In this document: one piece after another, positions 21,803 through 35,500 of the stretch
Numbering within the stretch: position 1 is the first letter of the stretch
Layout: every line of letters begins with the position of its first letter
Source of the DNA: Corylus avellana
Taxonomy: Eukaryota; Streptophyta; Magnoliopsida; Fagales; Betulaceae
DNA length: 64,000 nucleotides
Reading direction: 5' to 3'
NCBI RefSeq assembly: GCF_901000735.1
Contig: NC_081545.1
Location: 26,116,913 to 26,180,912, forward strand
The notes under the pieces: generated by a model
What the model saw: the letters and a program-made list of their open reading frames with translations, nothing else
Databases searched by the model: none
What the model was told of the DNA's origin: nothing
Translations under genes and position numbers: made by a program

Positions 21803-21990
21803 TTAGAGTAACGATATAAGGAGGACTATAATTCTTCTAGAGTCTTCCTAAATGTGACATAACATTTAAAATTATTATTGAATTTGAAATAATTATCATT
21901 GAATTTTGATATATTAGTAATTTTAAATGTTATATCACATTTGAGAGAATTTTAGCAAAATTTTAATCATCCTTATATCTTTACTCATCT
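21803..21990. mobile_element. Foldback MITE with ~80-bp arms
   Basis: The left arm has GAGTAACGATATAAGGAGGA, then TGACATAACATTTAAAATTA; the complement of the right arm has GAGTAAAGATATAAGGATGA, then TGATATAACATTTAAAATTA. There is no coding capacity. Confidence 0.7.
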
Positions 21991-22485
21991 TTTTCATAAC
22001 ATGAATGAAAAGAAGAGTACTTCTCACATGATTAACTCATGTTATTTTATATCAGGATTCCATACACTTTTAAAAAGAAAAAAATGAGTGCAGATTCTAA
22101 AATTACGGAATTGTCAAACAACTTGAGAAATGCCATTTGTACATTAATAATATGACTAACTTGAATAATAAAGTATTTAAATTGTCATTTAATCATATAA
22201 TTAAGTATTGATCTTATACATTTATATTATTAAATATGTATAATTGCACATATATATAATGTATAATTATAATTTATAACATATATGCACTTATAAGTTT
22301 ATAGCATATATTGGAACTAAGTCTCTAGATACTTGATTGTTGTATTAGTATGAGTTATGTCATATTATATATGTATAATTTATTATTATATAATCAAATG
22401 ATTAAATGATCAATTGCTTATGTTATATGTATAAATATTATTATAATTATAATTATAAAAATATATTATATAAAAAGACGGTTAG
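21991..22485. other. Very AT-rich intergenic stretch
   Basis: Long TATAATTATA-type tracts (22200-22470); no gene is seen. Confidence 0.45.
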
Positions 22486-22600
22486 TGCCTACAGTTAGTA
22501 AACCCAATAACCTCTAACCGCTAACCGTTAGGCAGTTATAACAATTAAGCGGTTAGGGTTAAGACGGTTAAGCGGTTATAGCGGTTAGCGGGCGGTTAAA
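22486..22600. repeat. Degenerate GCGGTTA cluster
   Basis: The heptamer GCGGTTA and near-variants occur repeatedly at 22548-22597, with inverse copies (CTAACCGC, CTAACCG) at about 22512-22530, giving an imperfect inverted arrangement. Confidence 0.6.
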
Positions 22601-23598
22601 AAATCATCTCATGCCATTTTTAATAATTCGTTACTTTTAGAAAGTGAGTTATAAGAATTTTCTTAAAACTCAATTTGTAATAAAATTTTGTCCGTATGCT
22701 TCATCCAATAATCAAGATTTTATTTTTTACACACAAGGTCCAAAGGAAAATAAAGATGCACCACATCTCATCTTCAATGGGGGAATATGTTACTTTTGAT
22801 TGAGGCCCCCCCAAAAAAAAAAAAAAAAAGAAAAAAAGAAGAAGAGTAAAAAGACCAAGTATAGGGTGAACGAACAGAAAGAAGAAGCATCCCAGCCCAG
22901 GTCCCCCCACCCAACCCGAAAGTGCAATAATTTTCAGAAAAAAGCCGCTTTAAAAAGGCGCCAATAAAAATCCCAACCACAGCAGTTGTGTATGGCTTTG
23001 AAAGGACGATTCCGATTTATGACGACGATTTGATGATGCCCCCACCCACTCCTCCGAAACCACAAGTGGCAGTCCGGTCCGGGGTCCACCATCCGACCTG
23101 GCATCTGTCCGTGACTGACGCGATCACAAAACATTACCTCCTCTCCCTATCGCTCCGAAAACGTCAATCCCCTGCCACGTGATCTTATTTATTGAGAATC
23201 CCCTTAACAACACTCCCCACCAAAATCTTCCTCTCCTCTCGCTCGCATTAACCGACACTGTAACTCTCTCTGCTTTTCTCCGCTGCTCTATCTCACTCTG
23301 ATTCATTTTCACTACACTGGTATCCCGTTTGTTTCTCGAGAAAAAGAAAGGTCCAGATGCTTCAACTGTAAAGCTATACTATCCATTTGTTTTTTTACTC
23401 CGCACCTCGAATGTAATAAAGAAATAACGCTCCGAGCCTCCGAGCTTTGCTTCTAGTTTCAGTTCACGAGTGGAGCCATAAAAGCGGAACCAAAACAGAA
23501 AGGAAAATGCGAGATTTTCATTCTAAGCTGATAAATATCCGATCCTAGTTCATCCGAGCGATTTTTTTATCTGCTCAAAACCCTAGGCCCGCCCTTCA
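22601..23598 (+). promoter_or_regulatory. 5' flank and leader of the O-fucosyltransferase gene
   Basis: From about 22980 onward the sequence becomes GC-richer and unlike the AT-rich spacer, with a pyrimidine-rich leader (CTCTCTCTGC region, 23260-23300) before the ATG at 23599. Open frames here match nothing. The transcription start cannot be fixed. Confidence 0.45.
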
Positions 23599-26500
23599 AT
23601 GCACGGATACAGCCGCCTCGGCACCGGGCGGTCGAATGCCGCGCCGTCTCCGCCGTCCTCTCCGCGGTTCCGCCACGGGCGGAGCAAGACCAGCGGTGGC
23701 AGGGCGTCGAAGCAGAGCTTGGTGGAGAGGATGGTCGTCGTGCTCGTAGCGACGGTGTTTCGGCGGAGAGGCGTGCTCTTGTTGGCGCCGTTCTTGTACT
23801 TTTTGGGGATGCTCTTGTACATGGGCTCCGTGGGCTTCGACGTCGTTAGTTTGAAGAACACTGTTGGCGTTGTTGTGCGCAAGCGCGCGCCGACGGGCTC
23901 GGTATATAGGAGTCCTCAGGTGTTCGAGAAGCTCTGGCCTTTTATGGAGCGCCAGAGCAATGGAAGCGCCAATGCGGTACTCTTTCTAACTATCAAATAT
24001 ATATGTTGCACTGTTTGTTCAAAATTGCTGCCAAGTTTATGAAATTACTGGGTTTTCTTTGTGGGTGTTTCTTTTCAAAGGTCAGAGGAGCTAATTTCTT
24101 TTTGTTTACTGTTTATCGCGTATAACAGTTTGCTTCTTGTTTAGAAAAAGATTTACTTTATGTTGTCAATGCTTGTATCTCACATACGATTCACGTGTAT
24201 AGCTCTGATTGTGAAGAATTGTGGGTTTTGGGATAAAGGCTTTAAATGTCCTTCTTTTCTTGCGTTAGGGTTAGTTTTCATGATCTTAATCCATGAAATT
24301 GTCTTCCTTATATAGTTTGCCTGATGCATATGGAATGAGCACGGTTGAATAATTAGTATGGTAGTTCTGGGACGATGCCTGTATACATGAAATATGGGCG
24401 TTTATGTTAAACAAGGTTTGAAAAGGAGTGTGTATACATTTTGAAGGGTTTAAGATAGCTCCGTATCTCAATTGAAGTATATAAGTATTTAGAGCCATTA
24501 TTTATTTATTTATTTTTGTAACCTAGTAGTATATCCAGATGTAAGCTTATATTGGTTGTAACTAACTTGTAAGTGCAGCAAAATCGATTAATGAATGGTT
24601 TTGAAACCATGGTTCACTTTATTAGGAATGAAGACTTTTTGTTGAGTTGCATTGTTGGCTTAGATCAAGGTTATGAGACATGTTATAGTGCTTAGAGACG
24701 TTTTAATGTGTAAAATCATGGAATAAAAGTATCACATAATAAGTTCGGAGAATGGTTACAAGATCATACAAAGTGTGCTAGCTACATTATTTTTGGTTGA
24801 TGGGAATATTATTCCTTTTTACTCTTCTCCCCAAGCAGGTCACTTACAGCAGTTTCATGCCAATGGCCTTTGGGCAGGTTCAACCATTCAAGTTGCATCG
24901 AGTGTGTGAGTCAATTACCTAGCAAAAGAAAAAAAAGAAAAAAAAAAGTCTCATAAAGGGTTGTTAGCACGGGCAAGTATGTATATGACAGGAAAGTCCA
25001 AATGTTAATGAGTCTGGGAGTTGAGAGGTAGAACTGCCTATAAAAAAATGAAGGGAAGTTGAGGAATTATGTGGCGATATGAGGACCTACTATTGTTGTC
25101 AATAGAGTTCTGTTTTTTGGTATCAGCCGAAGACTTTATGCAGATGAGATAGAGGCCATAAATAATATATCATGAAAGACTTACTTATCAATATATAAGA
25201 CATGATGATTTATGACACACTAGCTCATTGAAGTATTCCTTTGAGTATGCACTTGTTTTCTTGAAAAAAAAACTCTCTTCATGTCCAACTGTTGTAAGTT
25301 CTGTCCCAGATTTTGCATTTTTTAGGCAGTCCATGGTGAAATTCACATCTAGTGCCGCTCTGTTGAGCCCAATTCTTGGTGAACCCTACCGGCAATGTAC
25401 TTTGTCTACTTACTGATGACATTGGGTCTTTACTAAAACATATGGTTGCAGTGAACAGTTTTTCTTTTTTACTCTAGCGAATCAATTTTGTTGCATTCTG
25501 CTTTCATCGGTGAACCTATCAGTGCCATATGTCATGCCATCTTATGTGTTTCTTTTTTCTTTCTTTCTTTTTCTGAATGACATTTTTCTTTAAACATTAT
25601 TTGCTATTGTTCTTTGATGCCGCTACTTTCTAATTTGGAACTATAGTTATTTGATGAAATTACTTTTATTATAGTACTTCAAGTTATTAATTTTTTTAAA
25701 AAAAAACTGTGCCACTCTTCAGGAATTAGTCTTCAACTGTTACGCTTTATTTTATAATTTATTTATATTGTTTGCATCCTAAGTATGTTCATATGATCAC
25801 CATGGAAATCATGCAGTTGATGACAGCATGGAGTTCAAATGTGCATCAAGCTTGGAAACCCTGTGTTGACAAGAATAATTCGAAAGCAGGTTTGTGTTTT
25901 CCATAGGAGGGTTTTGGTTAACATTGCAGTTATACGTTTTAATGATTGCTAGCTATATTCTATAATTGAATTTGTTTTTAATAATTATTAGTGAGTTACA
26001 CACACATACTGAACTCACAATATGACCCTCCATCCCATTCTTATTGGGGGAGGGAGTGCCATTTAAGTAAGAAATCTTTGGCTGATTGCTTATTCAATTC
26101 AACTAAGCCTTAGTTTTATTTATGGGGTTTGGTTAAATAAGTCTTTTTCTCAAACTCTTTGGGTTTGGATAGATTGATCCTTTTTGGCATTTAGTTCTAT
26201 CTAAGACAATATTCTCTGGTGCATCTTTAGTGATCAGATCCTTTCTTACTAATACCTGCATCCTTTTTGTGTACCAGTGCATATATAGGTCTTTCCTGCA
26301 CATGAACAAACCATCTCAAGTATTTTTTTTCTTCATTTTACCCTTAATTGATCTGTGGCTGAAATTGCATACACAAACTTTCCTGTTCAGCATCATGCAT
26401 ATGTTGCAAGACCCCAAGAATACTTCATCATGCCTATGTTACCTGGTGACATGTTATACCATAACTTTTGTTTTGAGATTGGTAATTATATATATCTGCT

Positions 26501-29500
26501 TAATTTGCGCCTGTGGCTTAACCTCGGAGTGAAATATGGATAAGAAATTCTAACATCAAACATAATCTCTTATCATGTTACTGATTGTATTTTCTGATAT
26601 TAATTATTTTGTGTATTTAGACATTTTATTATGCTTGTCAGTGCATTATAAGTTGCTGACTGCTGTTTTATGCTATTTCTCAGAATTTCCAAAATCAAAT
26701 GGTTTTCTAATAATTGAAGCAAATGGTGGGTTGAACCAACAACGTTTATCGGTACGTTTTGTTTCTTGAAACGTTATCTCTCTTTGTTTTAATCATTGGA
26801 AGGGGTCATACACCCTTCCTCCTAGAAAGATTGGTTGAATGTTGTTTGACTAATATTGCCTCATAAATTGCTACATGTGGTTATTGGCTTACAAATATAT
26901 TCGAGTTGTCACTCAGATGTAGGTTGCAGTGAATTATTTGGGTTTTTGAACTTGCACTGCTGAAATATGATTTGGACTTGTTATAGTTGATTTTATTGAT
27001 GGAACAGAGGATGGGTCTGTCATTTCAGCAAAGATGGTTATAGCGGATGCCACTAGCTAGCATTTTTGACAGTCCAATTGAACAAGTAACTATTGATTTT
27101 TCTTAGACATCTGTGAATTTATTGAAGGTTTTTTTTTTTTTTACTTGCAAAAAAATATATATGTATTGAAGTTTTTCTTATAATTTTATTATTTCAGTTA
27201 AAAAATATCTGCTTTCTCGAATGCTAGCTCTCGATTGATTGATTCTAGTCAAAAAACAAATGAGCACCTGGCTGGGGCTTGCCCGTTCCCTTTTTCCATT
27301 GCTTCTCGCAGCCAAGTGCCCTCTAGGAGGGCAATCTACCACACTATGAACACCAATTAGCTGTAGAGATTGCTCAATGATGGAGAAGGATTCATGCTGC
27401 TTACTTGAAGTAGTTGGGGTTAAGGCTAGGTGAGTTGAGTTGAGTAGACAGTAACGGGACCACAAAAAATTGAATAACCGCATTATATGGGATGCCATCT
27501 TTATTAATGCTCTTAGCCTGTAAAATATCTTAGATGGAAATTAACTTTTGTGGATTTGTTGGAGGATATGGTAACTTTGGTGTCTTTGGGTGTTTGGTTG
27601 ATGTTAAATCTATTCTGACTCAGATTTTGTTGGTAGACTTAGGAGAATTATGCTGATATATATTCCCGATCTTTCAGTATGTAATGCGAATGCGATGAAT
27701 GTAATAGATGTGTCAACCATGTCCTATACTCTATCAAAATTTATTTGCTAACTTTTTCATCATCCTTTCAATGTAGATATGCGATGCAGTTGCAGTGGCT
27801 GGATTACTAAACGCATCTCTTATCATTCCAATTTTCCATTTAAATAGTGTTTGGCGAGATTCCAGGTATTTGTATTTGTTGGTCTTTCTATCATCATCAT
27901 CTTGATCCACATATTCAATGGTGTCTTTATTATCGTTGCTTTTTTGTTTTTTGTTTTTTTTTGGAATAGCTTTGCTTGTTTAGTACTTTAAATTCCCTTA
28001 GAGGCACACAAGTATAGGGGACTGGAGTGGCTTTTAGAATGGCTTATCCATGGAAAGATCCTTACCCTGGATAATCTTAGGACGCGACATATCATTGTGG
28101 TCGATAGATGTTGGATGTGTAAGAAGAGTGAGGAGCCCTTGGACCATCTTCTTTTCTAGTGTGAGGTTGCTTGTGCCCTATGGAATGTTTTTTTCAGTCA
28201 TGTTGGGCTGTTTTGGGTTATGCCTAGATGAGTTGTCAACTTGTTTGCTTGTTGGTGGTTTGCTGGTAGTACTCAGAGTGGTGTTGTTTGGAAGATGATT
28301 CCCTCTTGTCTTTTGTGGTGTCTTTGGAGGAAAAGAAATGATAGGAGTTTTGAGGACAATGAGAAGACGTTGGAAGTGCTTAAGGCTTTTTTCTTCACTA
28401 CTCTTTATCTTTGGACAATTGCAATTATATCTCCTTTGGAGCTTAGTTTTCATAATTTTCTTGCTCTTTTTTCTCCTTCTAGTTAGGTGTTTCTTTTGTA
28501 TACTTCTTGTGTACCTAGGTGCGCTTTATGCTTTTAATTATATCTCGATTACTTATATAAATTAAAAAGAATGCTCCTCCAACTTGATTATCCTGTTGTG
28601 ACTGGTTTTTCCAGCCAGTCATGGTGAATCCAGCTACTTTTACTGCTGCCAAATCCTCCTTTAACGCCAAGCACCACATCCTTCTTCTTAAGCTTTTTCA
28701 AACTGCTTAGCCCGTCAAGGGTGAAACCTCCTGGATTACCTGATAATTGGTTTTGGCGGATGGGGTCAGTTACCCGTAGGAGTTTGATTAACAGTGAGGA
28801 TTGTTGTACAATATGCGTTTGCAATGTGCAATTAATCTGAGTAAAGTTCTTCTACGTTCTCAAAAAAAAAAAAAAAAAAAAAATTCTCTCATCTACCAAC
28901 TATATGCATAGGCGTAAATCAACTCTACAGTCCCATAGACCAAAATCTTGCCTTGGTCACGCAGATCATATTTCACCATTCTACATTAGCTATTGTTATG
29001 GATATGCTGATTCATTTCAAATATCTGTAGGTTGGCAGTTAAGGTGAAATCTGCCGCTTTTGTATGAATTCAATGTTTAAGGAACTCAGATGAATTATTT
29101 TCATGTCTTCTTAAATTCCCAAAACATTATCCCTGTTTTCTCAGTTGCAGTCCCTATAGTTGATGTCCAAATTAGCGTTGTGATTTTTACTATCTTTCTT
29201 TGTGGTGTGGATATCGACATTTTAAGGTTCTTAAAATGTGTTTCTATGCTTGTATGTGTGTGCTTTGAGTCATTTTTCCAGTTATGTGGAGTAATAAAGT
29301 ATAGTGAGTTGGTACTTGTGGATTACGTGGATAATGGGAGGGATTTGCAGGAGCATACTTCTTTTGAGACATTCAGGGGAGTAACTCTCCCTTCTTATTA
29401 ACAACTTCCTTTGGAGTTTTTAATTGTAAGGCAAGTTGGGTTGAGGATTATTTGCTGCAGAAAATTCATTTTGATCTGAAGTTAGCCTCTGGATTTAGTA

Positions 29501-32500
29501 ATTGCTGTAGTCTTGTAGGTGATGACTACTTTTTTTTTTTGATAAGTAATGTTGTATATACAAAAAAGCACAGAGAGGCTTGCAATCCTAATACACAGGA
29601 AGTATACAAGAAAACGCCTAACTAGAAAGAGAAAAGAGAGCAAGAAAGTCAGAAAAGCTAATAACTAATGGAGTAAGGGATGCTTATTTGTTTGATATAT
29701 TTGGATAATTTGAGGATTTCTGATGTTCACCTAAAAAGGCCTTTAGTTTTCTAATGATTTTATTTATGTTTCATTAAATTCCTTACCTATGGGGAGCTTG
29801 CCCATCTGCGCCTGTTAGTAGAATTTTGTTATAAATGTGAAGAAAGTGAATATTTGTTATGCATGCATATTTTTGAGTTACGGCCATGATTTGTAGAGAC
29901 ATCCGTCAGGCGTCAGATGAGAACAGTTATCCTTTTGATCATTAAGCTGTACTTAATGACTTGATATGTAGGAAAAGGCACCTTCATTTGTTACAATTCT
30001 AATTGGGTTTGAGTCTGTTGGCATGCTTCCATAATGGATACTAAGTTTGGAACTTGATGGCTTAAAAAGCAATTGCTGATTAACAAAGGACTTAAGACTA
30101 TAACAAAAGCAAGTCAAAGTGATACATTTCAAATACATCCAATTGCAATTTCTAGTCAGTTTATTTATCTTTTACCCTCGAGAGAACCATGCTTGGATTG
30201 AAGATAGTATGATTTCTCATCTTTTTTGTATTTCAATGGCAGCAAGTTTGGGAACATATTTGATGAAGATTTCTTCATAAATGCGCTCAAAAATCATGTT
30301 AATGTGGTCAAAGAGCCCCCAGAAGATATTCGCCAGCGGTTTGACAATAATATAAGCAACATTGTAAATTTGAGAGTAAAAGCTTGGTCAAGTCCAGCTC
30401 ACTACCTTCAAAAGGTCCTTCCAAAGCTGGTGGGACTTGGGTATGAGATTTTCATCCCTTTCAAATTCTCTGAATTCTTTTTGTACAAGAACCATAGTTA
30501 TTTTGATTCTACATTGGGCTTAATACGACCTTTTTTTTCCTTGTTTTTTGCATACTACCAAGATATTCTTTCTCTTACTTTCACACAATAGACAATTAGT
30601 GAAAGTGTTTTGTGGTTGTTTATATCAATAACAGCCGACTCCTCTTTCAACTGATGCAAAAGAACATTTGGCACTTTTTGTCAGACACATTCTTTTACAG
30701 AAATAAAGACGAGAGATGACCATACTTGTGTTTTAAATATGTATGAGGAAGAACCATATATTTTCACTGAAAATGATGATGCATTGATAACAGTCCTAAA
30801 AATGCGCTGCTTTTTTCTATTTAGGAATGTGATTCATGTATTTTGTATGCATACAATCTTGGGTGTCTGGCAATTATTCAGCAATAATTATCTAAGACTG
30901 ACAAGTCTATGGAAGCTCATTTTATGCAATATTCTCCTGTCTCAGTGATAATTATTATCTACACTTCTTCTTTTTTTCAATCTTTTGCTTTTGTTCTTTT
31001 ATTATAAGCCAATTTGGCTCATGGTGGTAAAACTAGACTTCGCTGATGTGAGAATTGTGCCAAACCTTTGCCTGATTAGATTCTATGACAGTGCATAATT
31101 TGGTTTTGCTTCGATAATGTGGCATAAACATTTGCATGCTTAGAGACATGATGCTTACTAGCATTCATGTGAAAAGCAATTCATTCACCTTGCTTTCAGG
31201 TTCTGCAGAACTGTATTCTCTGCAGTTACATTTGCAACCCTTTGAACTGTTTTCTGTCAGTCGTGGGCTTATAACACACTGAATGTGACAATTACATGGT
31301 TTTCCTCATTCCTTCGTGCAGGGCTGTACGCATTGCACCCTTCTCCAACAGATTGGCTCAGGCAGTTCCTTCAAATGTACAATGGCTTAGATGCTTAGCC
31401 AATTATGAAGCACTAAGGTTTTCGGAACCTATAAGAATGCTAGCAGAGAAGATGGTTGATCGGATGGTTAAAAATAGCTCCCAGAGTGCTGGTAAATACG
31501 TTTCAGTGCATCTTCGTTTTGAAGAGGTGTTATTCTTGTCTCTGCAACCCTCCTTTTGTAGATGTCTTCTATATCATTTCTAAGGGCCAATTTTTCCTTT
31601 CTCAAAGGATATGGTTGCATTTTCATGCTGTGAATATGATGGTGGGGAGGAAGAGAAACATGAAATGGATATTGCACGAGAAAGAAGTTGGAGAGGAAAA
31701 TTCAGAAGAAGGGGTAGAGTAATAAGGCCCGGTGCAAATCGGGTGGATGGAAAATGCCCATTAACTCCATTGGAGGTATACATTTTCTTATTCTTCCTTT
31801 GGTGATTTTTTTTTCTTGGGTATATTATAATCCTTTTCATTTTCAAATAAAAATTAGCATCCAAAGTTGTGAAAACATCTGCTGGCTGGGAATTTGGAAT
31901 CTTCAAAAGTGCCTTAGAGTTCCCATTTCTACTATTAAGAGCTCTTATTCCTTAGAGCATTCCCAGCAGATTCCCCTAAATGAGGTTCCCTTTCCTAAGT
32001 TTAGGAAATATGTCAAAAAAATCACAAAAAGCCACTCACAGCAGATTCTCTTAATGAACCCTAAACATTAGGATCGCTATTGTGGAACCCAATGTATTGG
32101 GTTCATTTGCAGCGATCCTAATGCTTATTGAAATAGAAAAAATTCAATTCTCTGTCCTCTCATATCACAGCTACGCCATCCCTCATCTTCTCTCGCACCT
32201 CTCTTTCTCTCTGCAAAACATCAAAACTCCATCTTTCTTCAACCTTTGTCTCAAACTTCATCCATGTTCTACACATCTCTCTCTTCTCTCCTCTCCCATC
32301 TCTCTCTCCAAACGAAGAACAAAAAAATATGTAAATCAAGAAGAAGCCAAGATGACCCTCATTACCGTATGAAGAAACCAAGAAGAAGAACAAAGATTAT
32401 GGTTTCTTCTCCTCTCTCCTCTCACCGCCCGTAATCAAAGACAAAAAACCCACCTGTAATCGAAGCAAAAGCACCCACTGGTAATTAAAAACTAATATGA

Positions 32501-35500
32501 AAAATCATGCTAGCAATCAAGAATCTACAAAATCTGCAAAAACATGATTTGCTTCAGCCATGGCGCCTGTGAACACATCCATAACAGGAGACCATAGACA
32601 AAGAAAAGAAACTCAATTTCTGGAGATGAGAGAAAGAAAAAGAGAGCGTAGACAGAGATGAGAAAGAAAATAAAAGGTTTTTGGATTTTTTTTTTTTTTT
32701 TTTAAGTAAAAAATATATTATTTTAACGATATAAGGAAGTGTTAAGGGAAGCTATTTTGGAGTGTATTTAGATAAGGAAGTAAAAAGTAGTTTTGATCCT
32801 TATATTTAGAGAAAATGACAACGAAATTGCTGGGAATGCTCTTATGATGAATGAGTAGGCCTCTTAAAAACATAGCACATGTCATGCTTCATTCAGGTCT
32901 CTTTACTAGCAAAAATGCATCTGAATACAGTTTCTTCTAAACCTGACGGTGGCTTGGCTTGGTTCAAAACCTAAAGGCATTACTGTTGCTAGTTCCTATC
33001 CTTGGATTCTAATTCATGTCTGCTGATCTAATCACTTCATCTGTTGCTTTAGGTCGGAATGATGCTTAGGGGCATGGGTTTTGATAATACCACCTCAGTA
33101 TATGTTGCTGCAGGAAAAATCTATAAAGCAGAAAAATATATGGCTCCACTTAAACAGATGTTTCCACGTTTAGAATCGAAAGATACATTAGCTACTCCTG
33201 AAGAACTTGCTCCATTTAAGGNNNNNNNNNNNNNNNNNNNNNNNNNNNNNNNNNNNNNNNNNNNNNNNNNNNNNNNNNNNNNNNNNNNNNNNNNNNNNNN
33301 NNNNNNNNNNNNNNNNNNNNNTATAAGACATGATGATTTATGACACACTAGCTCATTGAAGTATTCCTTTGAGTATGCACTTGTTTTCTTGAAAAAAAAA
33401 CTCTCTTCATGTCCAACTGTTGTAAGTTCTGTCCCAGATTTTGCATTTTTTAGGCAGTCCATGGTGAAATTCACATCTAGTGCCGCTCTGTTGAGCCCAA
33501 TTCTTGGTGAACCCTACCGGCAATGTACTTTGTCTACTTACTGATGACATTGGGTCTTTACTAAAACATATGGTTGCAGTGAACAGTTTTTCTTTTTTAC
33601 TCTAGCGAATCAATTTTGTTGCATTCTGCTTTCATCGGTGAACCTATCAGTGCCATTGGTCATGCCATCTTATGTGTTTCTTTTTTCTTTCTTTCTTTTT
33701 CTGAATGACATTTTTCTTTAAACATTATTTGCTATTGTTCTTTGATGCCGCTCCTTTCTAATTTGGAACTATAGTTATTTGATGAAATTACTTTTATTAT
33801 AGTACTTCAAGTTATTAATTTTTTTAAAAAAAAACTGTGCCACTCTTCAGGAATTAGTCTTCAACTGTTACGCTTTATTTTATAATTTATTTATATTGTT
33901 TGCATCCTAAGTATGTTCATATGATCACCATGGAAATCATGCAGTTGATGACAGCATGGAGTTCAAATGTGCATCAAGCTTGGAAACCCTGTGTTGACAA
34001 GAATAATTCGAAAGCAGGTTTGTGTTTTCCATAGGAGGGTTTTGGTTAACATTGCAGTTATACGTTTTAATGATTGCTAGCTATATTCTATAATTGAATT
34101 TGTTTTTAATAATTATTAGTGAGTTACACACACATACTGAACTCACAATATGACCCTCCATCCCATTCTTATTGGGGGAGGGAGTGCCATTTAAGTAAGA
34201 AATCTTTGGCTGATTGCTTATTCAAGTCAACTAAGCCTTAGTTTTATTTATGGGGTTTGGTTAAATAAGTCTTTTTCTCAAACTCTTTGGGTTTGGATAG
34301 ATTGATCCTTTTTGGCATTTAGTTCTATCTAAGACAATATTCTCTGGTGCATCTTTAGTGATCAGATCCTTTCTTACTAATACCTGCATCCTTTTTGTGT
34401 ACCAGTGCATATAGAGGTCTTTCCTGCACATGAACAAACCATCTCAAGTATTTTTTTTCTTCATCTTACCCTTAATTGATCTGTGGCTGAAATTGCATAC
34501 ACAAACTTTCCTGTCCAGCATCATGCATATGTTGCAAGACCCCAAGTATACTTCATCATGCCTATGTTGCCTGGTGACGTGTTATACCATAACTTTTGTT
34601 TTGAGATTGGTGATTATATATATCTGCTTAATTTGCGCCTGTGGCTTAACCTCGGAGTGAAATATGGATAAGAAATTCTAACATCAAACATAATCTCTTA
34701 TCATGTTACTGATTGTATTTTCTGATATTAATTATTTTGTGTATTTAGACATTTTATTATGCTTGTCAGTGCATTATAAGTTGCTGACTGCTGTTTTTAT
34801 GCTATTTCTCAGAATTTCCAAAATCAAATGGTTTTCTAATAATTGAAGCAAATGGTGGGTTGAACCAACAACGTTTATCGGTACGTTTTGTTTCTTGAAA
34901 CGTTATCTCTCTTTGTTTTAATCATTGGAAGGGGTCATACACCCTTCCTCCTAGAAAGATTGGTTGAATGTTGTTTGACTAATATTGCCTCATAAATTGC
35001 TACATGTGGTTATTGGCTTACAAATATATTCGAGTTGTCACTCAGATGTAGGTTGCAGTGAATTATTTGGGTTTTTGAACTTGCACTGCTGAAATATGAT
35101 TTGGACTTGTTATAGTTGATTTTATTGATGGAACAGAGGATGGGTCTGTCATTTCAGCAAAGATGGTTATAGCGGATGCCACTAGCTAGCATTTTTGACA
35201 GTCCAATTGAACAAGTAACTATTGATTTTTCTTAGACATCTGTGAATTTATTGAAGGTTTTTTTTTTTTTTACTTGCAAAAAAATATATATGTATTGAAG
35301 TTTTTCTTATAATTTTATTATTTCAGTTAAAAAATATCTGCTTTCTCGAATGCTAGCTCTCGATTGATTGATTCTAGTCAAAAAACAAATGAGCACCTGG
35401 CTGGGGCTTGCCCGTTCCCTTTTTCCATTGCTTCTCGCAGCCAAGTGCCCTCTAGGAGGGCAATCTACCACACTATGAACACCAATTAGCTGTAGAGATT

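Larger units (their letters stand above)
25194..33221. repeat. First block of an ~8-kb near-identical duplication
   Basis: Collinear with 33322-41199. It starts TATAAGACATGATGATTTAT and ends one base into the donor after exon 8, immediately before the N gap. Length is 8028 bp. By eye, five base differences separate the two copies over 969 coding bases of exons 2-8, with slightly more in introns, plus a few small indels and one larger length difference near 28700-28880. Confidence 0.97.

Noticed and set aside
32082..32434. Open frames of 60-100 residues inside intron 7
   Set aside because: They lie within the pyrimidine-rich interior of a Harbinger-type element and are low-complexity.
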